Of a stretch of DNA of 64,000 nt, positions 25,750 to 37,234 are shown piece after piece. Below the pieces are notes generated by a model. The model saw nothing but the letters and a program-made list of their open reading frames with translations, had not been told where the DNA came from and ran no database searches. Every line of letters starts with the position of its first letter. The first letter of the stretch is position 1. This DNA is from Luteitalea pratensis. Lineage in GTDB: Bacteria; Acidobacteriota; Vicinamibacteria; Vicinamibacterales; Vicinamibacteraceae. Where the stretch lies: positions 3,259,001 through 3,323,000 of the forward strand of contig NZ_CP015136.1 in the NCBI RefSeq assembly GCF_001618865.1. Direction: 5' to 3'. A program made the position numbers and the translations under genes.

Positions 25750-28035
25750 TCATCGGACGAGGTCCACGACCATCAGGTTGCTGTTCAGGCTTTGCACCAC
25801 CGAGTACATGAACCATTGCTGGTCGGGACTGAGCGCTGCGCCATACCACCAGTGGCGGCCGCCGAGACCCGCAAGCCTGGTGCGGATCAGCGAGCTCAGG
25901 TCTAGATACTCCACGGCCGTGTCGTAGGGCGACTCGCCCCTCGACACAAAGTAGATGCCGCGGTCGCCCACCGCGAAGTTGATGGCGTGACTGAGCCCCT
26001 CGACGACAAGCGTTTCAGGTCCTCCCGCCACGGGCATGCGCCAGATGCTCGTCGGCGACGCGCCCGTCGCTTTCGCGTAGTACAGGAACCCATCGACGGC
26101 CTCGCTCGCGGCGGTGCCGCCGTTCCTGGTCCACTGGACGGCCGCACCGCCGACTGACGGCAGCCGCCACACCTCCCTGCGGCCCGTCCTCGCCGCCCCG
26201 ACATAGATCCACTTGCCGTCTCGCGACCACCGGGCCTCGCCGTACGCATGCTCCTCGCTCGTAAGTTGCTGCGTTGTAAGTGTTCCAAGATCCAGCATAT
26301 ACACGGCACTCCGTCCCTCACGTCGTGCCTGGAACAAGATTCGGTCGTCGTCGATGGGAGACCACTGCGGGTTCGTACACATCGGACCGCCCATGAAGGT
26401 CACCTGGCGCAGGTTCGTGCCATCAGTGTTCGAGACCCACAGTTCCTGGTCCCCGGTCCTCGTCGATATGAATGCGATGTGGCTGCCGTCGCGCGAATAG
26501 GCGGGCGTGGCTTCGTCGTAGGTCGACGGGCCCACCACGGACGCGAGAGGACTGCTTGCGCCCGCCGGCACGTGCATGCGCTCGAGGGCGGTGTCCCTGA
26601 AATTGACTTCATAGACCAGCCGCCCGCCCGGGCTCAAGCTCAGCGTCGTGGCCTGTTCACCAAACGGCAGCACGGACGAGGGACCCGAAGCGGCCAATCG
26701 ATCCGTCCGCAAGGGGAGACGTTGCAATCGTGACTGTCCAAAAATTGCCCCGGAGGAGAATACCAGCGCCGTATCGTCGCCTGCCCACGCGAGCCCGAGG
26801 TGAACTTCCACCGGCGTCGTGACCCGTACAGGGCTGCCGATCGGCTCGAACGCTGGCGACAGGGCAAGGATGTGGATCGCGTTCGCGCCGACCCCTGCAC
26901 CCCCAATGAACGCCATGTGACGCCCATCGGACGAAAACGCGGGGTTGGAGTCACCGTTGAACTCGTCGCGCGGCGTGGTGGTCAGGCGGCGCCTCTCGCG
27001 TCCGTCCTTTGACAGCAACCAGATGCCGCGACTCTCGGCGGGCTCATCGACACCGATGGCTATCCAGCGACCATCCGGCGTCCAGCTGAGTCGAGCCGGC
27101 GTCCAGCCGAGGCTGGAAGGCGGCACTGCAACGGTGCCGACGTGTCGCTCCGCCGCCTGTCCAAGCGCCGGAACAATCAGGACCTCAACCTTCGTGTCGC
27201 TGTGCGCCAACGACCGCAGGAACGCGATCTCCTGGCCATCCGGCGACCAGGCGGGGGCATCGTCCGCCGCCCGGTTGGTGGTGAGGCGAATGGGCTCGCC
27301 CGGCCCCACGAGCTTGATGTAGATGTCGTGATTGTCCTGCGATGCCCCGTTCCACGAGAATGCCACCTGGCTGCCATCTGGCGACAGGCTCGGTGTCCGT
27401 TCGAAGCCCGCATACGCGGTCAGTCGCCTGGCCTGACGTGGTCCGTCGCGCGGCTCACTCGGGTCGGGGGAGGGCCGGCCGGTGATCGCGTACGCCAAGG
27501 CTGCCAGCCCGCATGCGCCGAGCGCACCAGCGGCCCACCATCGGCGGGGGTTCGTTGCTCGACCGCGCGACGACGGGTCGACCGGTGCCTGATCGGTGGG
27601 TGCAACGGGCGGTGCGACCAGAGGGGCGCTGGCCTGGACGTCGGCCGCGAAACGATAGCCATGCTTGGGAACGGTCTCGATCCAGTGCCCTGCGCCATCG
27701 CCCAGCGCCTTGCGCAACGTGGACACCTGGAACGACAGGTTCGCTTCTTCGACGAACGTGTCCGGCCAGAGCGCCGTCATCAACTCCTGTCGCGAGAAGG
27801 CGTGTCTGGGCCGTCGTACGAGCAGCACGAGAAGGTCGAAGCCCTTCGGCGACAGCGCGATCGCCTCACCCGCGCGCAGCACTACGCGCTGGTCGACGTC
27901 CACGCGATACTCTCCGAAGTGGTACGACTCACTCGTCGACAAGGATGCCTGCCTCGCGACAACGACTGGTATTTCGTGGGTGGATTGCAAGCGTAGCAGT
28001 GTGCCCACGAGAACGCCAAGGGCCCCAGGCGACAC
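25750..28035 (-). CDS. Winged-helix regulator with membrane-anchored PD40 propeller
   Basis: 761 residues. Residues ~38-132 are an OmpR/CadC-type winged helix (YHFGEYRVDVDQRVVLRAGE, LSPKGFDLLVLLVRRP, VPKHGYRFAADV). A proline-rich linker and one membrane span follow (WWAAGALGACGLAALAYAI), then a long PD40/TolB propeller to the end (TPSLSPDGSQVAFSWNG, DDAPAWSPDGQEIAFLRSLA, RLSWTPDGRWIAIGVD). This is a one-component, ToxR/CadC-like architecture: cytoplasmic DNA binding and an outer sensor. The start is uncertain, because the first ~30 residues lack homology and abut an integrase remnant. Confidence 0.88.
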   Translation of the reverse strand: MSPGALGVLVGTLLRLQSTHEIPVVVARQASLSTSESYHFGEYRVDVDQRVVLRAGEAIALSPKGFDLLVLLVRRPRHAFSRQELMTALWPDTFVEEANLSFQVSTLRKALGDGAGHWIETVPKHGYRFAADVQASAPLVAPPVAPTDQAPVDPSSRGRATNPRRWWAAGALGACGLAALAYAITGRPSPDPSEPRDGPRQARRLTAYAGFERTPSLSPDGSQVAFSWNGASQDNHDIYIKLVGPGEPIRLTTNRAADDAPAWSPDGQEIAFLRSLAHSDTKVEVLIVPALGQAAERHVGTVAVPPSSLGWTPARLSWTPDGRWIAIGVDEPAESRGIWLLSKDGRERRRLTTTPRDEFNGDSNPAFSSDGRHMAFIGGAGVGANAIHILALSPAFEPIGSPVRVTTPVEVHLGLAWAGDDTALVFSSGAIFGQSRLQRLPLRTDRLAASGPSSVLPFGEQATTLSLSPGGRLVYEVNFRDTALERMHVPAGASSPLASVVGPSTYDEATPAYSRDGSHIAFISTRTGDQELWVSNTDGTNLRQVTFMGGPMCTNPQWSPIDDDRILFQARREGRSAVYMLDLGTLTTQQLTSEEHAYGEARWSRDGKWIYVGAARTGRREVWRLPSVGGAAVQWTRNGGTAASEAVDGFLYYAKATGASPTSIWRMPVAGGPETLVVEGLSHAINFAVGDRGIYFVSRGESPYDTAVEYLDLSSLIRTRLAGLGGRHWWYGAALSPDQQWFMYSVVQSLNSNLMVVDLVR

Positions 28036-28397
28036 CGGCGCTTACCCGGATTGCTGCTCCGCGCAACCCTGCTGCGGTACCGCGAGTCGTCGGGGCTGGT
28101 GCTTCACGGCAAGAACCGGAGCCTGACGCAGAACCAGGTGCCTGCGGCCGGTCGCCAAGAAGGCGGGCGTCCGGCACGGGTTCACATTCTTCGCCATACC
28201 TTCTGCTCGCACCTCGCGATGAAGGGCGTGAGTCCCCGGGATCATTCAGGGCGTCGCCGGTCACGAGAACCTGACCACTACCGAGCGGTACATGCACTTC
28301 GCGCCCGGACACGCGGCGCAGGCGTTCGCCCTGCTGGACTCGCCCTCGGTGGCACCGTCGGAGTCGAGCAACAGGCGTGCAACAGCTTCGGCTTGAC
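28036..28397 (+). pseudogene. Tyrosine recombinase (phage-type integrase) C-terminal remnant
   Basis: Reads LTQNQVP and RVHILRHTFCSHLAMKGV (catalytic Arg and His). After one frameshift it reads IQGVAGHENLTTTERYMHF (second His and nucleophile Tyr) and ends SNRRATASA. All C-terminal catalytic residues remain, but the frame is broken and the N-terminal domains are missing. The stop is 34 bp before att-like core c, the normal position of an integrase next to its attachment site. Confidence 0.85.
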
Positions 28398-28430
28398 GGC
28401 CGTAAGCTGTTGATGTACAAAGGGTTTGGG

Positions 28431-28529
28431 TGGTGGAGGCGGCGGGAGTCGAAGCGCTGACGGTAACTCGCTCGCTAACCAGCTTGAACGCTTAACTGCA
28501 CGAGCTCCATACCCCCGTTTGTACCCCCA
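28431..28529 (-). repeat. Att-like module (copy c)
   Basis: The core TGGTGGAGGCGGCGGG starts at 28431. The pair TACCCCCG (28510) and TACCCCCA (28522) is 12 bp apart, beginning 79 bp from the core start. It directly follows the integrase remnant. Confidence 0.65.
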
Positions 28530-28588
28530 CGCCCGGTTCGATGAAATCGCGCGTCGCTGGCGTCCTGCAGCGGCGAGCGTGCCATCCC

Positions 28589-28891
28589 TCAGGCCACGTC
28601 GACGAGCGCCCTTGGATTCTTCGCTGCGATGATGAGCAGCGTCCGGGCGCCGCCCGACCGGCGCGCGTCGTCCCTGCCCCTTTCGTGCAGCGTCCGGACC
28701 GACGGCCCCAGCAGCGCCGAGAACTGAGAGTGCGAAAGGCCAGTTCGCTGCACCATCTTACCAATCGCCGGCAGCGTCGTCTTGAGATGTTCCCCCAGCT
28801 TCGGTTCGGCGAGCCCATCTAGAATCGGTGGGACGGAGGCGACTTGCGATTGCTGCAAGGCGGCGTACTCACCGCACGCGTCCTGAACGAG
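28589..28891 (-). pseudogene. NadS/HigA-like antitoxin remnant
   Basis: The C-terminal ~60 codons read RTGLSHSQFSALLGPSVRTL, HERGR, SGGARTLLIIAAKNP. They resemble the helix-turn-helix of NadS/HigA-type antitoxins, where a tryptophan-containing EWEQGRR and PSGAAR are usual. The signature turn is altered and the N-terminal part is not recognisable. No toxin gene was found beside it. Confidence 0.55.
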
Positions 28892-29285
28892 CATGGCATT
28901 CGCCCACTCGGCCGACGTGTCGGCGGGCGAGGATGTCGAGACGTCGTCGTGCCCATCGGCTTCGGAAATCGCGGTCAGGGCAGCCTGCCGGCTGCCTGGA
29001 CGGATCGGGAGACGTGCCGGATCTACACAGCGCCGTCCGTCCCCGGTCTGCTCACGGGTTGAAGCTGGGTCTGACCAGGCAGGCTGCACGGCTTCCGCAG
29101 GAGCGCATGCCGGCGCGACCTCAGGTCCCTCGGTAGGCCAGGCAGGTGAAGAGACTTGATTGCGCAGTTTCGGCCCGGAATGCTTCCGTCCGGACTTGGC
29201 TCTCACCAAGATCTCACCTATTGCTGATGCACTCCTCACGACAGTGGCCGAACGGCGAACTGTGACCCTGCGTCCGAGTTGGTCT

Positions 29286-30175
<890 letters not shown>

Positions 30176-30179
<4 letters not shown>

Positions 30180-33100
30180 AGCTCCTCGCAATTTTCCTCT
30201 TCGAGTGCAGCTACCAGCTTCGCCGACCCTGGCTCCTGTTGATCTTCACGGCTCTCCTGGGCGTCACGGTGCTGTTCGTCAGGACGAACTATGTGGCCGA
30301 TCAGCTCTATGAAGACTATTTCGCGAACGCACCATTCCTGATCGCGAGCGCCACGGTATTTGGCGGGCTACTGTGGCTAGTGGCAGGGGGTGTCGTCGCA
30401 GGTGACGCCGGAGCCAGAGACGTCAGCACCGGTATGTATCCACTGACGTATACGATGCCGGTCAGCAAGACGGCATATCTAAGCGGACGATTCCTGGCTG
30501 CGCTCACGATGAACGCGCTGCTGCTCACAGCGGTGCAGATCGGCATCATCAGTGCCGTCTACATGCCGGGCGGCATCACCGTGTACCGCGCCCCGTTCCG
30601 ACTCGCCGCGTACCTGACGGCGTACCTCTTCATCTCGCTGGTGAACGCCCTGGTCGCCACGGCCATCCAGTTCGCGCTGGCCGTGCGATCGGGACGCCCG
30701 ATGGCCGCGTACTTCGGCAGCTTTCTCCTGTTCTTTACCGGCTTCTTCATCTCGGCGGCCCTGCTCTTCTGGCACACATGGGGCGCCCTGCTGGACCCGA
30801 TCGGCATCCGCTTCATTGTCGAAGACCTGGGACGGCAGTGGACACCCGTCGAGAAGAATGTTCGTCTGCTGTCCCTGGAAGGCGTCGTGCTCCAGAACCG
30901 GCTGCTCTGGGCTGCCGTCGCACTGATGACCCTTGTTCTGACGCACTTCCGATTCCGCTTCGCGCATCGGACCGGCAATGGCCTCTATGCCCGGCTTCGC
31001 GTCCTGCGCGCTCGCAGGAACAACCTGCTGGCGTCAAGGGATGCGGACGTGTACGCGACTGCGGGTGAATTGATCTCCACGCTATCTGTCCCCCGGACAT
31101 TCGGTGTTCGCGTCCAGACGAAGCAGGCGCTCGCCATCGCGTGGGCATCGTTCCGCTACATTGCCGCGAGTTGGGCGGGACTGGTGTTCTTCGTCGTCAT
31201 TCCGCTGTTATCGGTGCCGGTCGTTGTTGACCAGATGGAATCGGGCGGCGCGCGGCTCATCCCTGTGACTGCGTTGGTCATCGCTGAGCTGACCGGCTCG
31301 CTCTCTGACGAACTGAGCCGCTGGTTGATTGTCCCATTGCTGACCATCTACTTTGCCGGAGAACTGGTGTGGCGCGAGCGAGACGCCCGTCTGAGTGACA
31401 TCACCGATGCCCTGCCCGGCTCGGACTGGACACCGCTGGTCGGTAAGTATCTGGGACTTGCACTGGCACTCACCGCGTTCAACACGCTGCTGATGCTCTC
31501 GGGCATCGTGGCGCAGACGATGCTGGGGTATCGACATCATGAGATCGCGCTGTATCTGAAGACCCTGCTCGGGCTGCAGCTTGCCGAGTATCTGCTGTTC
31601 GCCGGCCTTGCACTTGTCGTGCACTCAGTTGTCCTCCAGAAGTATGGCGCCCACCTGGTATTGGTCGGCGCGTACGTGTTCATCGCGATGCCGGCGTTGT
31701 TCGGTGTCGAGCACCGTCTGCTGATCTACGGCGCGGGACCGACGTGGTCCTACACGGAGATGCGCGGCTTCGGACCCTCGCTGGTCCCGTGGCTTGCGTT
31801 CAAGCTGTACTGGGCGTCGTGGCTGATACTGCTAGCCGTGGCGGCGCGGCTGCTCTGGGTGCGTGGCCGAGAGACACGATGGACGCCGCGGCTTCGAGCG
31901 GTGCGCCAGCGCTTCACGGGCGCTACGACAACCGCGACCGCTGCCGGGATCGTGCTGGTCCTCACTCTGGGCGGATTCACCTTCTACAACACGAATGTGC
32001 TCAACACATACGTCAGCGTGTCGGCCGGCGCCACACGTCAGGCGGAGTACGAGCGCCGCTACGCCCGGTACGCACGCATCCCTCAGCCGCAGATCGTCGG
32101 CACTGAACTGCGCGTCGAGATTCATCCCGAACGGGGAGCGGCAGAGATCCGCGGCACCTACCGTGTGCTCAATGACACCCACGCCGCAATCGAGGCGATT
32201 CACATTGCTCCGGCGCCGGCCGTCGAGACTGCGGCCATCACGTTGAACCGTGCAGCCGTGATGACGCTGGCGGACGAGGAACTATTTCACCGCATCTTCG
32301 TGCTCGAGCGCCCGCTTGAGCCAGGAGACTCGTTGCAGCTCTCGTTCGACGTCCGCGTCGAGCGACGAGGCTTTCGGCACGACGGCATCAGTGACGCCGT
32401 CGTCCAGAACGGCACGCACCTCACGAACACGTGGTTGCCGACGATCGGGTATCAGCCGACTCGCGAGTTGATCAGCGCAAGCGACCGCCACGAGTACGGC
32501 CTGCCCTCGCGGCCACTGATCGCGCCGCTGGGCGACAAGGAGGCGCCAGGTGACCGCGGCAGTGGAACGACGTTGGACGTGCTGGTGGGCACCAGCGCAG
32601 ACCAGCTGGCTGTTGCGCCCGGCGCGCTGCGGCGCACGTGGGTGGACAACGGACGTCGTTACTTCCACTACGTGACCGATGCGCCTATCACCAACGAGTA
32701 CGGAATCTTCTCGGCCCGCTACGCAGTGCACGAAGCGACCTGGCAGAGCACATCCGACGAACGGGCCGTGACTGTCCGCGTTGTCCATCATCCCGGGCAT
32801 TCGGCCAGCCGGGAGAGCATCATGCAGGGGATTCAGGCCTCGCTCGACTACCACACCACGAACGTCGGCCCCTACGGATATGGTCACCTGACGTTCGTCG
32901 AGCGCGCCGGCAACGCCACCGGCATGCACGCCGATTCGAGCATGGTCACCTTCAACGAAGGCAGCGCGCTCTGGCAGGCGCCTGACGACGCGGGTGCTCT
33001 CGAGTTCCCATTCGCTATCGTCGCGCATGAGATGGCTCATCAGTGGACGGTGCCCTACGCGGCGGTGGAAGGGGCCCCTGTGATGTCTGAGGGCGTCGCC

Positions 33101-33796
33101 TGGTACTACGCCATGAAGACGGTCGAGCAGGCGAAGGGACGTGCGCAGCTCGATCAACTGCTGCAATTCATGCGTCAACCGCATCCGTTCCCGCCGGTTC
33201 GGCGGGGCGAGCCGCTGCTGCGCGGTGTCGACGGGTACGCGTCGTATCGCCGCGGTCCGTTTGCACTCCATGCGCTCAGCGAATACGGCGGCACCGATGC
33301 AGTCAACGGTGCGCTGCGGCGACTGCGCGAAGCACACCGACTGCCGGGGGCACCGCTGGCGACGATGCATGACCTCTATCGGCAATTGCAGACGGCGCTG
33401 CCCGCGTCACTGCACTCCCTGTTGCGAGACCTGTTCGAAGTCAACGCGTATTGGGACCTCAAGACGGAAGGGGTGTCGACGCACCAGACCTCAGGAGGCG
33501 CGTGGGAGGTGAGGCTTGACATCGACGCACGCAAGGTTGTCTACGACCTGGCGGGCGCTGAACTGGAGGTGCCGATGGACGACCTCGTGCAGGTCGGCGT
33601 GTTCGCTGGGAGCGACGAGCTCTACATGCAGACGCATCGCATTCCGGCAGGGAAGCAGACGATCACCGTGGTCGTGCCTCGCGAGCCAGATCGTGCTGGT
33701 GTGGATCCGAACCATCTACTGCTCGACGTGCAAAGAGGCGACAACGTCAGAGTGCTGGCTTCGCGAGACACTCGAGGAGCGCCTCGCAACGAATGA
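30176..33796 (+). CDS. ABC permease fused to M1-family aminopeptidase domain
   Basis: 1206 residues. The N-terminal half holds roughly twelve membrane spans in two blocks (for example YLTAYLFISLVNALVATAIQ, WAGLVFFVVIPLLSVPVVV). The second half, after residue ~620, is an M1-type peptidase: an Ig-like region, MHADSSMVTFNEGS in the GAMEN position, the zinc site AHEMAHQW near residue 950, and the third ligand in VMSEGVAWYY. The peptidase would face the periplasm. This permease-peptidase fusion occurs in Acidobacteria and Bacteroidetes with a paired ATPase, here the overlapping upstream gene. Substrate unknown. The zinc ligands look intact. Confidence 0.9.
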
Positions 33797-33946
33797 CAGC
33801 TGCAGAATCAGCAGGAACGCTCAAGTCCCTCGCCGAGCTGAGAGCGCAAGGGGGTGCAGGTGCAAAGTGCCCTGGGCTTGCGGACACTGGATCATTGGGG
33901 AGCGGCGCGCGCTCGCGCGACCTCGTGAGCGCCCCGGCCCTATCGA

Positions 33947-35029
33947 GGCGTTGGTGCATGGCTGCGGACGGTCAAGTATGGGTCGGCCGTTGGAGCCGCT
34001 GGCCCGTCGCCCGCCCGCGGCGGCATGGTCGTGGGATGAAGTCGCGGGTTCATTCCACGCACAAGACGCGCTATCGGGTGGGAAATTGGCGGGCGTACGA
34101 ACGCGCCCTCGTCAGTCGGGGCGACGGCTCTGGTTCTCGCCAGACGCCTGGGTCGCGTGGGGCGTGCCGCCCTCCGGTCGCCCTGGCGGGCAGCAACGTT
34201 TTTGGATGTGGCGATCGAGACCGCCCTGACACTCCGGCTCGTCTTCCACTTGCCCCTGCGCCAGATGGAGGGCTTCGTCCGGTCGATCCTGACCATGATG
34301 CACGCCCGTCTCGATGCCCCGGACCACACGGACGCTTTCGCGCCGGACTCGGAGGCTCGACGTGGTGGTGCACAACCTCCCAGTGAAGGGACCGCTGCAT
34401 CTGATCGTCGACAGCACGGGACTGTCAGTGGTCGGGAAGGGAGGGGGCGGCCGCGAAACACGGCGGGCGTGGTGCACGAGGCTGGAAGAAGCTTCATTTG
34501 GGTGTCAACCGCGCCGGCGTGATCGTCGCGCATGCCCTCACCGAAGCGACGGCCAACGACGGGACGGTGGGTATCGACCTGATTGGAGCGACAGCTGGCG
34601 AGGTCGCCAGCGTCACGGCGGACGCGGCCTACGACACGGTCGCCTTCTATGAGGCCGCGAGCGCGCGACACGCGCGGGTGATCGTGGCGCCGACCGTGAC
34701 GGCCAGGATCTCGCGACGTGGGCCTCGCTCCAGGGCGTGCGATCGCACGATCACCGACGTGGAAACGCTCGGGCGACGCCAGTGAAAGAAGGCCGCGGGC
34801 TACCATCGGCAGGCCCGTGTGGAGAACGCCTTCTTCCGCTACAAGTCCATCATTGGCGACGGACTTCGCGCCCGCAGTGTAGGTGGCCGGCAGGTCGAGG
34901 CGAGCCTCGCGTGCCGCGTCCTGAACCGGATGACAGAGCTTGGCAGGCCTCAGTCTTCGGCGACGAGTCGGTGACGAGTCCGCGCTTGGGGACAACTGCG
35001 AGCCGGGTGTCGAGCCATGCACCAACGCC
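33947..35029 (+). mobile_element. Full-length but inactive IS903-type copy
   Basis: Both ends are present (GGCGTTGGTGCATGGCT at 33947 and its complement ending at 35029; 1083 bp). The transposase, starting ATG 34036, has frameshifts near 34190 and 34440, and Trp-to-stop at 34783 (CAGTGAAAG where the intact copy has a Trp codon). All three catalytic acidic residues are still encoded in pieces: VDSTG, TADAAYD, RVENAFFRYK. Confidence 0.85.
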
Positions 35030-35116
35030 TCCTTGAGCCGTGAAGGCGCCGGGGTGCACTGCCTGTGGCGTTCTACGCCGACGGACACGACCTCGTGCTG
35101 CCGTACACACGGATTT

Positions 35117-35267
35117 CGCGGCCAGACACCAAGACGAGATGTACTTCGAGAACTGCGACGCGATCCGGCCGAACTCGCGATACGCGGCCGCCGCGCGCCG
35201 AGCCCGCCTGCAAGCCAACCCTTCAGTGACCTGCGGGACGTGTTCGGCACACAACGCAAGGGTGTGA
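35117..35267 (+). pseudogene. Possible DDE transposase C-terminal fragment
   Basis: Reads DEMYFENCDAIRPNSRYAAA, RARLQANPSVTCGTC and a stop. This resembles the tail of some integrase-core transposases (DEMYF motif and a terminal Cys pair), with no catalytic core left. The call is tentative. The 45-bp repeat starts 42 bp later. Confidence 0.35.
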
Positions 35268-35308
35268 ACACCGGACGGAATGCCACGGGTCGCGGTCTAG
35301 GGCGCAGA

Positions 35309-35358
35309 TGACGAGAACTCGCGCAGGAAAGTGCAGAATGTCCGGGCACGTAGCCCGC
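35309..35358 (+). repeat. Dispersed 45-bp repeat, copy 4
   Basis: ATGACGAGAACTCGCGCAGG followed by GTGCAGAATG and the hairpin CGGGC-ACGTA-GCCCG. With the next copy it brackets ~145 bp that has no recognisable gene. Confidence 0.65.
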
Positions 35359-35503
35359 GAAGTGCCGCTGGTCAAACACAGGGGCCTTGGTGCACGGGTG
35401 CCGCGCCGGTCACGCCGCCGCCGACCAGCCCGCGTCGCAGACCTAGACGCCCAGCTGGCCAGACTCGAAGTCCGTCGGCGCAGTCGTCCTGCCGCCGCGT
35501 GAA

Positions 35504-35553
35504 TGACGAGAACTCGCGCAGAAAAAGTCCGATGGTCCGGGCACGCAGCCGGG
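35504..35553 (+). repeat. Dispersed 45-bp repeat, copy 5
   Basis: ATGACGAGAACTCGCGCAG followed by GGTCCGGGCACGCAGCC, in direct orientation to copy 4, 195 bp away. From here to 35749 I see no gene. Confidence 0.65.
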
Positions 35554-35749
35554 CTCGAAGGCCAAGGTCGAGGAGCGCACGCGCCAGCTACTCCGTTCAC
35601 GGGCATGGCCAGACGCCGGCAGTTGCTTGGCGTTCAGCGAGGCAGTCGATGGAGGGCGTGTCTCCGGTCAGCAGGTGACCGACGCAAAAGGCGCCCTTGC
35701 GCTTGTCGCGAACTGATGACCTGAGGATTGACTAGCCCGGGATCGCCGC

Positions 35750-37234
35750 TCACGCGACACGGGGGGCGATGTTGGGGTTCAGATGAAACAGGTTCGTCGG
35801 GTCGTATTTTGTCTTGACCTCGATCAGCCGATCCAGGTTGTCGCCATAGGCCGACCGCGCCTTGACGTTGCTATCAGTGGCATTGAGGTTCGCGTACAGT
35901 CCGACCGAATAGGGCTCGAACCCTTTCCACGTCCGCTTTTGCCACGCCGTGCGCGCGGCCGCGTCCTTGGGATGCTCCCACGACGCGCGCACCACGAAGT
36001 TGTGGCTCGCGTCGCGCGAAGCGTAGGCCGTGGATGCGGCCGGACGACGCGCACTCGCTCCTCCCTGCTGCGTGAGGGAGATCTTGCCTAGCTCGGCGCC
36101 AGGTAGTGTGATGCTTTCGACTGCGTGGTCGAGCATGATGGGAACGAGTCTCGCAATCCGTCCACCCGACATGTAGTAACCATTGCCATGAGGTGAATCG
36201 CGATCGAACTCCGACTGCACCGCGGTCCACGGTTTTCGGGCGACGCTGTCGCGCACCGACTTGCCGAACTTTCGTATGGCGGCGACGTCTTTGCCGGCGC
36301 TCGCGTCATCGCCGCAGTGACAGAGAGTGAAATTGAGCTGCCGATGACCCGCGCCATCGCATTCGAGCACGGGGTCCATCCAGAGTTCGTCGCTGGCGGA
36401 ATCGCAGTAGTCGGCGAATGCGTCGAGCACGCGGCGTGCCTGGTCGATTGGAAAGACGATGCCACCGGCGACTGCAGTGCGGCCGAACTCGCACGCGCGG
36501 AATTCGAACGAAGTCACTACGCCGAAGTTGCCGCCGCCGCCCTGGAGTGCCCAGAGCAGATCGGGATTCTCATCACTGCCGGCCCGCACCAATCGGCCGT
36601 CCGCAGTAACCAGGTCCGCGCCGACCATGCAGTCGACGGTCAGGCCAAACTTTCGCTGCAGCCGACCGACGCCACCACCGAGCGTGAGGCCCGCGACGCC
36701 GGTATGCGAGACGGTGCCTGCGGGCACTACGAGCCCGAAGGCCTGGGTTTCACGGTCCAGCGCACCTAGCAAGACACCAGGTTCGGCGCGAACGACGCGT
36801 GTCTGCGGATCGACCCGAACGCCTTGCATGGGGGCGAGGTCGATCATGATCCCGCCTTCACACACCGAGTAGCCGGGGAGGCTGTGGCCTCCACCCCGCA
36901 CCGCGACCAGCAGGTCGTGGCGCGCGGCAAACTGCACCGCACCGATCACATCTGCGGCACCGGTGCAGCGCGCGATCACCGCCGGGTGACGATCGAATGC
37001 GCCGTTCCAGACGCGCCGCACAACGTCGTAACTGTCGCTGTCGCGGGTGAGCACGGGTCCGCGCTGCTGGGCCTGGAACGCGACGATGTCTGCTGCCCTG
37101 AGAATGACTGCACCGCCCGTCCGCGAGACGGCTGGCACGTCGGCGGATTGCGCCGCGCGTGCAAAACGCGAATGCGCAAGGCCGGATGCAACCATGAGCG
37201 CTACAGAACTGGAAAGGAAGTCTCGCCTTCTCAT
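35750..37234 (-). CDS. FAD-linked oxidase (berberine-bridge-like), Tat-exported
   Basis: About 494 residues from ATG 37234, chosen because GGAGAG precedes it and a twin-arginine signal follows (MRRRDFLSSSVALMVASG). The FAD-binding PCMH domain at ~55-230 shows AVRGGGHSLPGYSVCEGG with the flavin-linking His, GGGVGRLQRKFGLTVD and GGGGNFGVVTSFEF. The C-terminal berberine-bridge domain ends in ENLD-like DNLDRLIEVKTKYDPTNLFH. Related enzymes oxidise sugars, alkaloids or aromatic alcohols with oxygen. Substrate unknown. It is isolated between mobile debris regions. Confidence 0.9.
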   Translation of the reverse strand: MRRRDFLSSSVALMVASGLAHSRFARAAQSADVPAVSRTGGAVILRAADIVAFQAQQRGPVLTRDSDSYDVVRRVWNGAFDRHPAVIARCTGAADVIGAVQFAARHDLLVAVRGGGHSLPGYSVCEGGIMIDLAPMQGVRVDPQTRVVRAEPGVLLGALDRETQAFGLVVPAGTVSHTGVAGLTLGGGVGRLQRKFGLTVDCMVGADLVTADGRLVRAGSDENPDLLWALQGGGGNFGVVTSFEFRACEFGRTAVAGGIVFPIDQARRVLDAFADYCDSASDELWMDPVLECDGAGHRQLNFTLCHCGDDASAGKDVAAIRKFGKSVRDSVARKPWTAVQSEFDRDSPHGNGYYMSGGRIARLVPIMLDHAVESITLPGAELGKISLTQQGGASARRPAASTAYASRDASHNFVVRASWEHPKDAAARTAWQKRTWKGFEPYSVGLYANLNATDSNVKARSAYGDNLDRLIEVKTKYDPTNLFHLNPNIAPRVA

